A stretch of DNA of 64,000 nt from Flagellimonas yonaguniensis (GTDB lineage: Bacteria; Bacteroidota; Bacteroidia; Flavobacteriales; Flavobacteriaceae), in assembly GCF_029193885.1 (NCBI RefSeq), contig NZ_JARFVB010000002.1:310001-374000 (forward strand), given 5' to 3'. The position numbers were made by a program, and so were the translations under genes. The notes under the pieces were generated by a model that saw nothing but the letters and a program-made list of their open reading frames with translations, had not been told where the DNA came from and did no database searches. The number at the start of each line of letters is the position of its first letter. Position 1 is the first letter of the stretch. Shown piece after piece: positions 8,514-17,577 of the stretch.

Positions 8514-9143
8514 TCAAACAAACAATTTACCCACAGACGAGGGTTGGTGCAATAACCAACCCGTTAAACTAAACCTACTTTTTTGAGCTTTTAGCACTGC
8601 GTGGGGCACTTGGGCACTTTTGAATAGTACACAACGGGCCGCCAAAGGTTCCACTAAAAAGCTAGAACCGTCTTTTTCAAAAATCTCCAATTCACCACCA
8701 TCTCCATGTTTCCAATCATCGTTCAAATAAATGATCATGGAAATCATACGGTTGTTTCTGCTTTCAAATTGATCTAGATGCTTATCGTAATGCCCTCCGG
8801 ATGGATAGTGTGCCAAATGAAACTCGTAACCCGATAAACTTAAATAGCAATATCGATTGAAAATGTGGAGGGTTTCATCCAAAAGGTTCCAATACATTTC
8901 CAGTTGGGCATCTCGCTTTCTGTCCAACCAATACGTAAAATCGCCACGTATCTTACCATCAATTTGATTATCGGAATGGGCACCAATACCAGCTTCCTTA
9001 AAATTGGGCAGTTTGCCCAGAAGAAAAGATTTCATCTCCAAGTACAGTTCCTCCCGAAGAAAGTTATCGATAATCACATAATCCTTACTGGAGATGTCGT
9101 CCATCCAGGACAACCAATCCTCCAAATCGTGGTAGGCGCTCAA
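8514..9143 (-). CDS. 2OG-Fe(II) oxygenase (prolyl-4-hydroxylase-like)
   Basis: 209 residues. The double-stranded beta-helix core shows the iron triad: HLD in GGHYDKHLDQF (H-x-D), the distal His in QVPHAVL, and the 2-oxoglutarate-binding Arg in SRFSLTGW. The family couples 2-oxoglutarate decarboxylation to hydroxylation, and bacterial members modify Pro or other residues in proteins. The 5' end is a TTG at 9141-9143; the first ATG in frame is 13 codons later (9104), so the start is uncertain. No substrate candidate is adjacent. It converges with the preceding small gene with no gap. Confidence 0.8.
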   Translation of the reverse strand: MSAYHDLEDWLSWMDDISSKDYVIIDNFLREELYLEMKSFLLGKLPNFKEAGIGAHSDNQIDGKIRGDFTYWLDRKRDAQLEMYWNLLDETLHIFNRYCYLSLSGYEFHLAHYPSGGHYDKHLDQFESRNNRMISMIIYLNDDWKHGDGGELEIFEKDGSSFLVEPLAARCVLFKSAQVPHAVLKAQKSRFSLTGWLLHQPSSVGKLFV

Positions 9144-9217
9144 TGTTTCAAAAATGTGAACGAATGTAGAAAATATTTAAAAACGAAAATGATTTTTTTA
9201 TTCGCCCTTTGAAAACA

Positions 9218-9235
9218 ATGCCAAAGCATTGGCAT
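9218..9235. repeat. Perfect inverted repeat upstream of the repeat-protein gene
   Basis: ATGCCAA (9218-9224), a 4-base spacer, then TTGGCAT (9229-9235), ending 22 bp before the start of the next gene. It could be an operator or a 5'UTR hairpin; no T-run follows on the plus strand. Confidence 0.4.
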
Positions 9236-9257
9236 AAAAATTGACATCTCTTCTTCT

Positions 9258-9608
9258 ATGAAAAAATGGCTATCTCCTTTTGTGTTAATCTTTATTTCTG
9301 CAACAGTGCGTGCCCAACAAGTGTACGAGGTAAATCAAGAATATAAGGCAGACGTGAAAATATTTAGAGTAGACCAGGAATATAAGGCTGATTTACTAGT
9401 ATATGTTGTGGATAGGGAATACAAGGCCATAGACAATGTTGGCCTGTGGTACTTTACAGATTTTGAGTACAAGTCAGATTTTACCATCTATTATGTGAAC
9501 CAAGAATACAAAGCAGATCTAAAAATATTTTTTGTTGACCAAGAGTACAAAAGCACATGGAGGAATAATCGTAAAAAAATAGAACTCCAGATGATTCTCG
9601 ATGAATGA
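9258..9608 (+). CDS. Secreted EYKA-repeat protein (DUF6150-like)
   Basis: 116 residues with a signal peptide (MKKWLSPFVLIFISATVRAQ). The mature protein is almost entirely six copies of a 13-residue unit of the type KIFRVDQEYKADL. The fourth copy is 16 residues long (three extra) and more divergent (FTDFEYKSDF). Alternating hydrophobic residues separated by a charged QEYKAD turn suggest a small all-beta repeat sheet or solenoid. It looks like the DUF6150 family, which has no known function. The short basic tail (NNRKKIELQMI) is outside the repeats. Confidence 0.75.
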   Translation: MKKWLSPFVLIFISATVRAQQVYEVNQEYKADVKIFRVDQEYKADLLVYVVDREYKAIDNVGLWYFTDFEYKSDFTIYYVNQEYKADLKIFFVDQEYKSTWRNNRKKIELQMILDE

Positions 9609-9644
9609 CATAAATCCAATATCTTTACTCTCTAGATACATCCT

Positions 9645-9887
9645 ATGATACTCTTCTTCGGAACAAGACCGGGCAAAAAGGAAACCAAAAAGCTATCCCA
9701 TGTTTCCTGTTCGCATTGTGGACAAACGGGAACAATCACTGCGGTGGCCCAACCCAACTACGCCCATTTGTTCTGGATTCCACTCTTTACCATCAACAAT
9801 ATCCGTTACGCAGAATGTTCCCATTGTAAAAAAGTGTATTACAAAGAGGATTTCACTCCAGAAATGGAACGGGCACTATCCGCATAA
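9645..9887 (+). CDS. Small zinc-ribbon protein
   Basis: 80 residues. Two CxxC pairs (VSCSHCGQ at about 21-26 and AECSHCKKVYY at about 57-63) form a zinc ribbon of the short zinc_ribbon_15 type, with a hydrophobic hairpin (HLFWIPLFTINN) between them. There is no signal peptide. The family is widespread in Bacteroidota and its function is unknown. It begins 36 bp after the repeat-protein gene and converges with the outer-membrane protein gene. Confidence 0.75.
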   Translation: MILFFGTRPGKKETKKLSHVSCSHCGQTGTITAVAQPNYAHLFWIPLFTINNIRYAECSHCKKVYYKEDFTPEMERALSA

Positions 9888-9891
9888 AAAA

Positions 9892-9923
9892 ACGGCCAGG
9901 AAAATCCCGACCGTATTTCTTCA
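9892..9923 (+). terminator. Possible terminator after zinc-ribbon gene
   Basis: ACGGCCAGGA (9892-9901) pairs with TCCCGACCGT (9905-9914) with two mismatches, followed by ATTTCTTC. Weak. Confidence 0.35.
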
Positions 9924-9936
9924 AGGTTCAAAATGG

Positions 9937-11007
9937 TTAAATATCGAACCGAAGGCCCAATGATATATTGTTCTGTTCCGTGTCCGCATGTTTAAATATG
10001 GGGTTCAAATCATATTTAAGGTAAAGCAAAACCCCATCAAACCCCACATAGCCACTTACACCGTAAATTAGATCGCTGGTATTGTAGCCTCTTTTCAGTT
10101 TATCTTTCACATCCTCACCATCCCGAGTATACTTCAGTTTTTGACGCGTTCCCAAATTAAAACCTGCATATCCGCCCAAGCCCAATCTAAATTGATTTCT
10201 AATGGAATACCGAATAGTACGCTCTGTTTCTTTAACACGGGATGGGCCCATCTCAAAATGCACGGGAAACACAAGGTTGTCCATTCTAAGTTTGGACTTC
10301 TCTAAATCGTATTCAAATTCTTCCAAAGTAGTCTGATCCCCATTTTGAACAAATATTTGGTTTCCATCTGGTTTAAGTCCATTGAATTGAAATGAAAATC
10401 CATAATTAAAACGCAACCAATTGGCGTTTTTAAAAACCCTGGTCCGCCATTGCCAACCCATTTCAAAAAAGCGGCTACCTCCAATTTTATAAGGAGAATC
10501 GTCCAATGATTGCCCCTCGATCAATGCATTGTTCAACCCAACAGCCATTACAAAATCGGAATAGGTACGTCGATCGTACTTAATGTACTTTTTCTTTCTT
10601 TTTGAGTTAAAGGTTATGGCCGGTCTACCATCAATACTCAGATCAATCCTCATTTTTCTGCCCTCGATGGAATCCAATTCACTCAATGTAAGCACATTGC
10701 CCTTATTGCGCTCTAGCAAAGCTATTCTGTTCTCAATGATCGCGACACGGTTTTCAATGTTCAGAGCCCTTTGTTTGGCCACTTCTTCTTTTAAGATCCT
10801 AGTTTCATTTTCAGAAATATCCCCATCCTCCAAACGCTGGTTGATGTCTTTCACTTCTAATTTTAGAGCTTCTTTCTCCTGTTCCACAATGCGTTGTTTC
10901 TCGACCCTCAACGCCTCTATTTTCTTTTGATAGTCCTCCTGCCCAAATGTTACTTGGGATACAAGGAACAAGAATAAAACTGCTGAATAAAATGTAATTG
11001 TTTTCAT
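9937..11007 (-). CDS. Secreted coiled-coil/outer-membrane beta-barrel protein
   Basis: 356 residues with a signal peptide (FYSAVLFLFLVSQVTFGQ). Residues about 24-105 are a charged coiled coil (KKIEALRVEKQRIVEQEKE...). The rest (about 140-356) shows alternating aromatic/polar strands and ends in LGLRFDI, typical of an outer-membrane beta-barrel with a C-terminal aromatic strand. It lies in the same orientation as, and 84 bp downstream of, the anti-sigma-like gene, so it probably belongs to that operon. Function unknown; an envelope-stress output is an inference from context. Confidence 0.7.
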   Translation of the reverse strand: MKTITFYSAVLFLFLVSQVTFGQEDYQKKIEALRVEKQRIVEQEKEALKLEVKDINQRLEDGDISENETRILKEEVAKQRALNIENRVAIIENRIALLERNKGNVLTLSELDSIEGRKMRIDLSIDGRPAITFNSKRKKKYIKYDRRTYSDFVMAVGLNNALIEGQSLDDSPYKIGGSRFFEMGWQWRTRVFKNANWLRFNYGFSFQFNGLKPDGNQIFVQNGDQTTLEEFEYDLEKSKLRMDNLVFPVHFEMGPSRVKETERTIRYSIRNQFRLGLGGYAGFNLGTRQKLKYTRDGEDVKDKLKRGYNTSDLIYGVSGYVGFDGVLLYLKYDLNPIFKHADTEQNNISLGLRFDI

Positions 11008-11091
11008 GATTGTTTTGGATTATAAACCTCCCTCCCTCCTGCCCGATTGGACAGGAAGTTGTAGAAGGTTTGACTTGATTGATGAATAATT

Positions 11092-11811
11092 TTATTGATT
11101 TCGGTCTGCCACGGCGGTACGTAGTTTAAGGTATCCTGATTTTAAGGCATCGAATATTTGATCTCGGAACGATTCGTCCAGTTCATCCTCCACTTCTGCC
11201 AATAGTGACATGGCATCTACGGAACCGCCATCGGCGAATAACTTATCGGTCAAAATTTGACGTTGTGCCGCTCGCAAAAGGGAATCCACTTCGGCATCGG
11301 AGACATCTTGTTGTCCACTTTCCATCAGTGCTACCTGTGCCACCACTTCTTCCACCTTTTGTGCTATCAGCTTATCCGAATTTATTTTGATTTCGTCCTG
11401 TAATGGTTCTTTCACATCCTGCTCGGCAACCGCCACATTGGAAATCGGCTGTTGAACCTCCCTGTTTTCCTCTGGTTCTATAGATTCGACTTCCGTCCCG
11501 GCCAACTCGGTCTCCACCTCTGGAGGTAGCTCTTTTTCTACTTTCTCCACGGATTTTATTCCGGCTTCTTCATGGGCCTCCGTTTCCACAACTTGTAGTT
11601 GCTCCACCTCGGCATCGCCATTGGCAAAAAAGAAGACCGACACCAGCACAATGCCCACAACGCTCGCAGCAATGGCATAAGGAAACCAGGTGTTTCTTTT
11701 TCGCTGCGCTGGCTCTTTTACTTGCGTAGCAATCTTGTCCCATGCCCCTTTTGATGGTGCAATGGTTCGCTTCTCAAGCTTCTCCTTGATATGTTTTTCC
11801 AATTTATCCAT
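11092..11811 (-). CDS. Single-span membrane protein, putative anti-sigma factor
   Basis: 239 residues: a basic N-terminal cytoplasmic part (1-42, KHIKEKLEKRTIAPSKGAWDKI), one transmembrane helix (about 44-65, WFPYAIAASVVGIVLVSVFFFA), then a long acidic region rich in Glu/Val. The layout and the position 5 bp after an ECF sigma gene suggest a membrane anti-sigma factor. I see no classical zinc-binding anti-sigma motif, so the role rests on context. The EPSKGAWDKI-like start is common in flavobacterial proteins of this position. Confidence 0.65.
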   Translation of the reverse strand: MDKLEKHIKEKLEKRTIAPSKGAWDKIATQVKEPAQRKRNTWFPYAIAASVVGIVLVSVFFFANGDAEVEQLQVVETEAHEEAGIKSVEKVEKELPPEVETELAGTEVESIEPEENREVQQPISNVAVAEQDVKEPLQDEIKINSDKLIAQKVEEVVAQVALMESGQQDVSDAEVDSLLRAAQRQILTDKLFADGGSVDAMSLLAEVEDELDESFRDQIFDALKSGYLKLRTAVADRNQ

Positions 11812-11816
11812 ACCCT

Positions 11817-12392
11817 CTATTTTTTGTTCGCCGAATGTGACTTGGGCGACATTCCCTTTAAACTTAAATTCTCCTGAAGCATCTTTCTGGCCTTGAACAA
11901 TTGCGATTTTGAGGTTCCCTCGGATATTTCCAATAGCTCTGCAATCTCTTTGTGGCCATAACCTTCGATAGCATAAAGCAAGAATACCGCTTTGTAGCCT
12001 TCGGGAAGTTCATCGATCAAGTGTTGCACATATTCAACATCCAAAAGGCCATTGTTGGAAGTTGAAATTTCTCCGTTCACTTCCACGACATCGTCATCAT
12101 AGACCACAAACTGCCTTTTGCGCAAATACGAAATACTTTCTCGTACCATTATTATTCTGATCCAACCTTCAAAACTCCCTTTATGTTGATAGGAACTTAA
12201 ATGGTCAAAGACCTTGACAAATCCATTGACCATCACATCCTCCGCAAAATGGAGGTCCTTGATGTACTGTCTACAAACCCCTAGCATTTTGGGCGAAAAT
12301 TTATCGTACAACAACCTTTGGGATTGTTGGTCCCCTTTGATCGATTTTTTGATCAGCTGTTTTTCATTGCTATGTAACGCGATGATCTTCAA
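11817..12392 (-). CDS. ECF-type RNA polymerase sigma factor
   Basis: 191 residues. Region 2 (about 25-95: LLYDKFSPKMLGVCRQYIKD...EDVMVNGFVKVFDHLSSYQHKGSFEGWIRIIMVRESISYLR) binds the polymerase clamp and the -10 region. Region 4 (about 128-180: LPEGYKAVFLLYAIEGYGHKEIAELLEISEGTSKSQLFKARKMLQ) reads the -35 element. There is no sigma-1.1 or region 3, so it is an ECF member. The start used is a TTG (12390-12392), since no ATG fits the conserved MKIIxLHSxEKQLIK N-terminus. It is followed by the probable anti-sigma gene. Confidence 0.88.
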   Translation of the reverse strand: MKIIALHSNEKQLIKKSIKGDQQSQRLLYDKFSPKMLGVCRQYIKDLHFAEDVMVNGFVKVFDHLSSYQHKGSFEGWIRIIMVRESISYLRKRQFVVYDDDVVEVNGEISTSNNGLLDVEYVQHLIDELPEGYKAVFLLYAIEGYGHKEIAELLEISEGTSKSQLFKARKMLQENLSLKGMSPKSHSANKK

Positions 12393-12504
12393 AAAGTTTG
12401 GTTTACAAAAGTGCTTCTATTTTAATAGACGGGATATGAATACAAACAGTTGCCTGAAAAATAAAAATTTTCGGCATTTAATTGATTATCAGTATTTTAA
12501 ATTA

Positions 12505-13479
12505 TTATTTTTTGCGATCCACCACGTAGTTGACCATAAATGCGAGGGCACTTTTGTACTCGGAATCGGGATAATTGTCCAAAATGGCCAATGCTTGATC
12601 CTTGAACTCCAACATTTTGACCACGGCATAATCCAGTCCGCCCTTTTCTTTGACGTACTCGATTACTTCCTTTACCCGCTTTTTGTCCTTATTGTGCTTT
12701 TTGATGGAGTTGATCAACCACTTTTTCTTTTCCTTGTCGCTATTGTTCAAAGCATAGATCAAGGGAAGTGTCATTTTCTGTTCCTTGATATCGATTCCCG
12801 TAGGCTTACCGATTTTCTCAGCACCATAATCAAACAGGTCATCCTTGATTTGGAAAGCCATTCCACAAAGCTCACCGAATTTCCTGAAGGTTTCCACTTC
12901 TTCTGAATCGGGTCTAACGGAACAAGCACCCATACTGCAACAGGCTGCTATCAAGGTTGCGGTTTTCTGTCGGATAATGTCGTAGTATACATCCTCGGTA
13001 ATATCCAACAATCGTGCTTTTTCAATCTGAAGCAATTCCCCTTCACTCATATCACGGACCGCATTGGAAATAATATGAAGTAAATCGTAATCCTTGTTTT
13101 CCAAGGAGACCAAAAGTCCTTTGGAGAAAAGAAAATCACCTACCAACACAGCAATTTTGTTCTTCCATAAAGCATTGATGGAGAAAAAGCCCCTTCGCTT
13201 GTTGCTATCGTCCACCACATCATCATGAACCAAACTTGCGGTATGTATCAATTCTATGATCGATGCTCCCGTATAGGTTCGCTCATTGACTTCCCCATTC
13301 AATAATTTGGCGGTCAAAAAAACGAACATGGGGCGCATTTGCTTGCCCTTTCTATTAACGATGTAATAAGTGATCCTGTTGAACAATGCGACTTTGGAAG
13401 ACATGGATTTGAGGAATTTTTCCTCAAAAAGTTGCATCTCATTTTCTATGGGTTCCCTTATCTGCGAAACGATTTTCAA
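12505..13479 (-). CDS. Trans-isoprenyl diphosphate synthase
   Basis: 324 residues, polyprenyl synthetase family. The first Asp-rich motif is LVHDDVVDDSNKRRG (about 88-102), with the allylic-substrate Arg pair after it; the second is FQIKDDLFD (about 210-218). The KGKQMRP segment binds isopentenyl diphosphate. It elongates allylic diphosphates, most likely to the long chain of menaquinone (octaprenyl type). Exact chain length cannot be read from the sequence with certainty. The ORF begins at a TTG (13477-13479) that keeps the usual KIVSQI N-terminus. Confidence 0.88.
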   Translation of the reverse strand: MKIVSQIREPIENEMQLFEEKFLKSMSSKVALFNRITYYIVNRKGKQMRPMFVFLTAKLLNGEVNERTYTGASIIELIHTASLVHDDVVDDSNKRRGFFSINALWKNKIAVLVGDFLFSKGLLVSLENKDYDLLHIISNAVRDMSEGELLQIEKARLLDITEDVYYDIIRQKTATLIAACCSMGACSVRPDSEEVETFRKFGELCGMAFQIKDDLFDYGAEKIGKPTGIDIKEQKMTLPLIYALNNSDKEKKKWLINSIKKHNKDKKRVKEVIEYVKEKGGLDYAVVKMLEFKDQALAILDNYPDSEYKSALAFMVNYVVDRKK

Positions 13480-13654
13480 CGTAACGGTGTGGTGTTTGGT
13501 TTTGAAACCCTAAAAGTAGGGAAAATGCAAGAGTTGTTGGAATGAAATCGAAGTTTTAAGATACAGGTCCAAAACTATCGATGATTTACAAGTGGCATTT
13601 TTTTGGTAAAGCGTGTATTGTAGAATTGTTTATTGCTAATTGAACATTGAAAAC

Positions 13655-14695
13655 CTAGCTCTTATTGGCAAGCTGTCCGCAGGCGGCATCAATATCCTTT
13701 CCTCGGGACCTACGTATGGTCACCGTTATGCCGTTTCGCTCCAAAGTCTTCTGGTACATTTCAATAGCACTATTGGAAGCTTGCTGAAACTCACCATCAT
13801 CAATGGGATTGTACTCAATGATATTGACCTTTGATGGGGCAAACTTGCAGAACTTGACCAAAGCATCGGCAGCTTCTTGGGTATCGTTGATACCTTTCCA
13901 CACCACATATTCGTAGGTAATTCTGTTCTTGGTCTTGCCATACCAATATTCCAGCGCCTCACGAAGGTCCTTTAACGGAAAGGTCGAATTAAACGGCATG
14001 ATGGAGGTACGCACCTCATCAATTGCGGAATGCAGGGAAACGGCCAAGCCGAACTTCACTTCTTCATCGGCCATTTTTTTAATGATTTTTGGAACTCCGG
14101 AAGTGGATACCACAATTCTTTTGGGAGACATTCCCAATCCCTCCGGCGATGTAATCTTCTCAATGGCCTTGAGTACATTGTTGTAGTTCATCAAGGGCTC
14201 GCCCATGCCCATAAAAACGATATTGCTCAAGGGTCTATCAAAATAAAGACGGCTTTCATTGTCTATGGCCACCACTTGATCATAAATCTCATCTGGATTC
14301 AAGTTTCGCATGCGCTTTAAGCGGGCCGTAGCGCAAAATCTGCAGTCCAAACTACACCCTACCTGACTGGATACACAGGCTGTGGTTCTAGTTTCCGTGG
14401 GAATCAAAACCGATTCCACGACCAATCCATCATGCAAACGAACGGCATTTTTTATGGTACCATCGGAACTACGTTGCATTTGATCTACTCGAATATGGTT
14501 GATCACAAAGTTGTCTTCCAACATTTTTCGGGTCTCCTTGGAAATATTGGTCATTGCATCAAAATCGTGAGCTGATTTCTGCCACAACCATTCGTACACC
14601 TGATTTCCGCGAAATGCCTTGTCACCCTGCTCCACAAAAAAGTTGCGAAGCTGTTCTTTCGTCAATGCCCGTATGTCCTTTTTTTTGATTTCCAC
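13655..14695 (-). CDS. rlmN: 23S rRNA/tRNA adenine-C2 methyltransferase RlmN
   Basis: 346 residues, a radical SAM enzyme that methylates C2 of A2503 in 23S rRNA and A37 in certain tRNAs. The cluster motif CSLDCRFCAT is at about residues 118-127. Also visible are the GMGEPLMN motif and the C-terminal Cys of DAACGQL, the second methylation Cys. The KKDIRALTKEQLRNFF N-terminal accessory domain is complete. It starts at a GTG (14693-14695). It follows queA on the same strand, separated by a terminator. Confidence 0.93.
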   Translation of the reverse strand: MEIKKKDIRALTKEQLRNFFVEQGDKAFRGNQVYEWLWQKSAHDFDAMTNISKETRKMLEDNFVINHIRVDQMQRSSDGTIKNAVRLHDGLVVESVLIPTETRTTACVSSQVGCSLDCRFCATARLKRMRNLNPDEIYDQVVAIDNESRLYFDRPLSNIVFMGMGEPLMNYNNVLKAIEKITSPEGLGMSPKRIVVSTSGVPKIIKKMADEEVKFGLAVSLHSAIDEVRTSIMPFNSTFPLKDLREALEYWYGKTKNRITYEYVVWKGINDTQEAADALVKFCKFAPSKVNIIEYNPIDDGEFQQASNSAIEMYQKTLERNGITVTIRRSRGKDIDAACGQLANKS

Positions 14696-14716
14696 AACTT
14701 AAAGATAAGCAAGAAA

Positions 14717-14748
14717 AAATCCCGCTGGCCATATAGCGAACGGGATTT
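14717..14748 (-). terminator. Terminator of queA
   Basis: On the minus strand AATCCCG and CGGGATT arms (14741-14747 and 14718-14724), plus an inner CGCT/AGCG pairing, are followed by a TTTTTT run. It lies 22 bp beyond the queA stop codon. Confidence 0.7.
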
Positions 14749-14769
14749 ATCTTCTTTGAGATATTGTTT

Positions 14770-15819
14770 TTACAGAATCAACATCGCATCCCCGTAGGAA
14801 TAGAAGCGGTAGCCTTCCAAAATGGCCTGCTTGTATGCCTTTTTGATCAAATCGTGACCTGCAAATGCAGAGACCATCATCAATAAGGTGGACTTTGGCA
14901 AGTGGAAGTTCGTGATCATACAGTTGGCAATACTGAACTCGTATGGAGGGAAGATGAACTTATTGGTCCATCCCTCAAAGGTGTTCAATGTATGCTCGGA
15001 AGACACGGCACTTTCCAATCCACGCATAACCGTTGTACCCACAGCGCATACCTTTCTTTTGTTTGATTTGGCCGTATTTACAATTTCGGTGGCCTTCTCA
15101 TCGATCACCAACTCTTCGCTGTCCATTTTGTGCTTGGACAAATCCTCCACCTCAACTGGATTGAAGGTTCCCAAACCAACATGAAGCGTCACTTCTGCAA
15201 AGTTGATTCCTTTGATCTCCAAACGCTTCAACAAATGTTTGGAAAAGTGCAGACCTGCCGTAGGTGCTGCAACGGCACCTTCGTGCTTGGCGTAAATGGT
15301 CTGGTAACGTTCCTCATCATCGGGCGTAACGTCTCTTTTAATATATTTTGGAAGTGGTGTTTCCCCCAATTCCCTAAGCTTTCTTCTAAAATCGGTGTAC
15401 GAACCATCGTAAAGAAAACGCAATGTTCTTCCTCTGGATGTAGTGTTATCGATTACTTCGGCCACCAAGCTCTCATCTTCTCCAAAATAAAGCTTGTTAC
15501 CAATTCTGATTTTTCTTGCCGGGTCCACCAAAACATCCCAAAGGCGCTGTTCTTGGTTAAGCTCGCGCAACAAGAACACCTCGATTCTAGCTCCGGTTTT
15601 TTCCTTGTTACCAAAAAGTCTTGCAGGAAATACCTTGGTATTGTTCAAGACCATTACATCATCTTCATCAAAATAATCAACTAGGTCTTTGAACATTTTG
15701 TGTTCAATTTTTCCAGTATCCCTGTGAACCACCATTAGTTTGGATTCATCCCTGTGTTCTGCAGGATATTCTGCCAATAATTCTTTAGGCAATTCAAAAT
15801 TGAAGTTCGATAATTTCAT
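14770..15819 (-). CDS. queA: S-adenosylmethionine:tRNA ribosyltransferase-isomerase
   Basis: 349 residues. QueA transfers and isomerises the ribose of SAM onto 7-aminomethyl-deazaguanine in tRNA to give epoxyqueuosine. Family hallmarks: [14 protein letters not shown] at the N-terminus, [33 protein letters not shown] and a C-terminal [11 protein letters not shown]. The length is normal and the start is an ATG at 15819. It is the upstream neighbour of rlmN; both modify RNA, but a terminator separates them. Confidence 0.96.
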   Translation of the reverse strand: MKLSNFNFELPKELLAEYPAEHRDESKLMVVHRDTGKIEHKMFKDLVDYFDEDDVMVLNNTKVFPARLFGNKEKTGARIEVFLLRELNQEQRLWDVLVDPARKIRIGNKLYFGEDESLVAEVIDNTTSRGRTLRFLYDGSYTDFRRKLRELGETPLPKYIKRDVTPDDEERYQTIYAKHEGAVAAPTAGLHFSKHLLKRLEIKGINFAEVTLHVGLGTFNPVEVEDLSKHKMDSEELVIDEKATEIVNTAKSNKRKVCAVGTTVMRGLESAVSSEHTLNTFEGWTNKFIFPPYEFSIANCMITNFHLPKSTLLMMVSAFAGHDLIKKAYKQAILEGYRFYSYGDAMLIL

Positions 15820-15906
15820 GTGGACTTTTTTTCGATTTTTTTAAAGAATGGCAAATATACAACCTCGCGATAGCGGATGTCAAGTAATTTGATGATTAAA
15901 TGTGGA

Positions 15907-17163
15907 TTACAGTTCCTCGATACCGAATCCGAGTGTTTTGAGGTCCTTCCAAAAATCGGGATAGGACTTGGAAACCACCTCGGCATCGTTCACTACAAAA
16001 TCTGCTTTTAAGGCCAACGGACCAAAGGCCATTGCCATCCTGTGGTCGTTATAGGTATCCACAGCAACTTCACTTTTAAGGGTTGATTGCGGTTGTAAGG
16101 TTAGGCTTTCTGAGTCGATATCCACCGTAGCGCCAAACTTGCCCAACTCAGTTTGAAGTGCTGCCAAACGGTCGGTTTCCTTGATGGGCAGGGTATGCAA
16201 TCCTGTTAAATGACAACCAATGCCCATACCTAAACAGCTAACCGCAATGGTCTGCGCAATATCGGGAGCGTTGGAAAGGTCATACTCCAAATGATTTGAA
16301 CTGACTTCCGATATTTTTTCAAGGAGAATGGTATTGTTTGCAAACGTAGTCTCAACACCAAAATCTTTATAGATTTCTGCTAAAATACTATCTCCTTGCA
16401 AGGAACTTTGTTTGTAGGAGGACAATTGAATTTCAGCACCTATTTCACACATGGCGACAATGCTATAAAAATAACTGGCCGAGCTCCAATCGGATTCCAC
16501 GACCAACGTCGTATCTCCCACAGCTTTTTTGGGAGAAACCTTGATACTATTCCCTTCGAAAGAAGTTTGTACACCTAATTGTTCCAAAAGGGCCAATGTC
16601 ATTTTTATATAAGGAACCGACGTTATTTTGCCTATCAACTCCAATTCGAGGCCATTTTCCAAGCTGGGTGCTATCAACAACAAGGCAGAAATATATTGAC
16701 TACTTATATTGGCTGGAAGTGGCACTTTACTTTTTTCAAGTTTCTTTCCAGATATTTTTAGGGGAGGATAACCCGCTTCTTTTTCATATTGAATATCAGC
16801 CCCAAGTGATTGTAGGGCTTCCACCAACACTTTTATGGGGCGCTCCTGCATACGCTGAGAACCTGTGAGAATGACTTGTTTCCCTTCTTGGGATGCAAAA
16901 TAGCCCGTTAAAAATCGCATGGCGGTACCTGCATGATGAATATCCACCTCTCCCGTTGACTTGGCCAATCCTTTTTGCATTACCTCTCCATCATCGGAAT
17001 TGGAAAGATTCTCAATTTTAATGTTCGGAAAAAGGGCTTGCAATAAAAGTGAGCGATTGGTTTCACTTTTGGAACCTGTAATCGCTATGGCGTTTTGGAT
17101 TTTATTATCGCTGGGCGAGGAAAGCTGGAGTTTCAATGCTGATGGGTTTGAATGAATTTTCAA
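15907..17163 (-). CDS. aroA: 3-phosphoshikimate 1-carboxyvinyltransferase (EPSP synthase)
   Basis: 418 residues. It joins shikimate-3-phosphate and PEP in the shikimate pathway. Signatures: ITGSKSETNRSLLL (28-41, substrate-binding Lys and Arg), HHAGTAMRFLTGYFAS, SSQYISALLL, PIKETDRL and DTYNDHRMAMAF near the C-terminus. The sequence belongs to the divergent Bacteroidota form. The frame has no suitable ATG; TTG at 17161-17163 is the likely start. It is 9 kb from the Phe/Tyr operon and not linked to it. Confidence 0.93.
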   Translation of the reverse strand: MKIHSNPSALKLQLSSPSDNKIQNAIAITGSKSETNRSLLLQALFPNIKIENLSNSDDGEVMQKGLAKSTGEVDIHHAGTAMRFLTGYFASQEGKQVILTGSQRMQERPIKVLVEALQSLGADIQYEKEAGYPPLKISGKKLEKSKVPLPANISSQYISALLLIAPSLENGLELELIGKITSVPYIKMTLALLEQLGVQTSFEGNSIKVSPKKAVGDTTLVVESDWSSASYFYSIVAMCEIGAEIQLSSYKQSSLQGDSILAEIYKDFGVETTFANNTILLEKISEVSSNHLEYDLSNAPDIAQTIAVSCLGMGIGCHLTGLHTLPIKETDRLAALQTELGKFGATVDIDSESLTLQPQSTLKSEVAVDTYNDHRMAMAFGPLALKADFVVNDAEVVSKSYPDFWKDLKTLGFGIEEL

Positions 17164-17205
17164 AACTAGAAAAAACGGGCCTAATGTCCCTTTAAGCGGG
17201 CAACT

Positions 17206-17532
17206 TTATTTAAGCTTTTTGTTATTTTGATGACGGTCGTGATCGCGTTTGGTCTTTAGGTCCAGCTTTTTGTCGAACGCTTCCTGTAGATCGATTCCTG
17301 TTTGGTTGGCCAAACAAAGTACCACAAAAACCACATCGGCGAGCTCTTCGCCCAAGTCCTTGGCCTTGTCCGATTCTTTTTCGCTCTGTTCACCATACCG
17401 TCTCGCAATAATGCGGGCCACCTCCCCTACCTCTTCGGTAAGCTGGGCCATATTGGTAAGTTCATTGAAATAGCGGACCCCATGGTTCTTGATCCATTCG
17501 TCCACTGCTTTTTGTGCGTTTTCTATGTTCAC
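17206..17532 (-). CDS. MazG-like nucleotide pyrophosphohydrolase
   Basis: 108 residues, all-alpha. The metal-binding pattern EExxE...ExxD is seen as LTEEVGEVARII and LGEELADVVFVVLCLANQTGIDLQEAF. Such small proteins (MazG/dUTPase-like) hydrolyse non-canonical NTPs. It starts at a GTG (17530-17532). It sits between the DUF3857 trio and aroA, 42 bp upstream of the aroA start, so it could be co-transcribed with aroA. Confidence 0.85.
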   Translation of the reverse strand: MNIENAQKAVDEWIKNHGVRYFNELTNMAQLTEEVGEVARIIARRYGEQSEKESDKAKDLGEELADVVFVVLCLANQTGIDLQEAFDKKLDLKTKRDHDRHQNNKKLK

Positions 17533-17577
17533 CCTAACAGTTTTTATGATTTGAACACAAAGGTAAGCACAACTGGC

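Noticed and set aside
12214..12906. 230-codon plus-strand frame
   Set aside because: Antisense to the sigma factor and polyprenyl synthase genes and to the gap between them; Phe-rich translation typical of a shadow frame.
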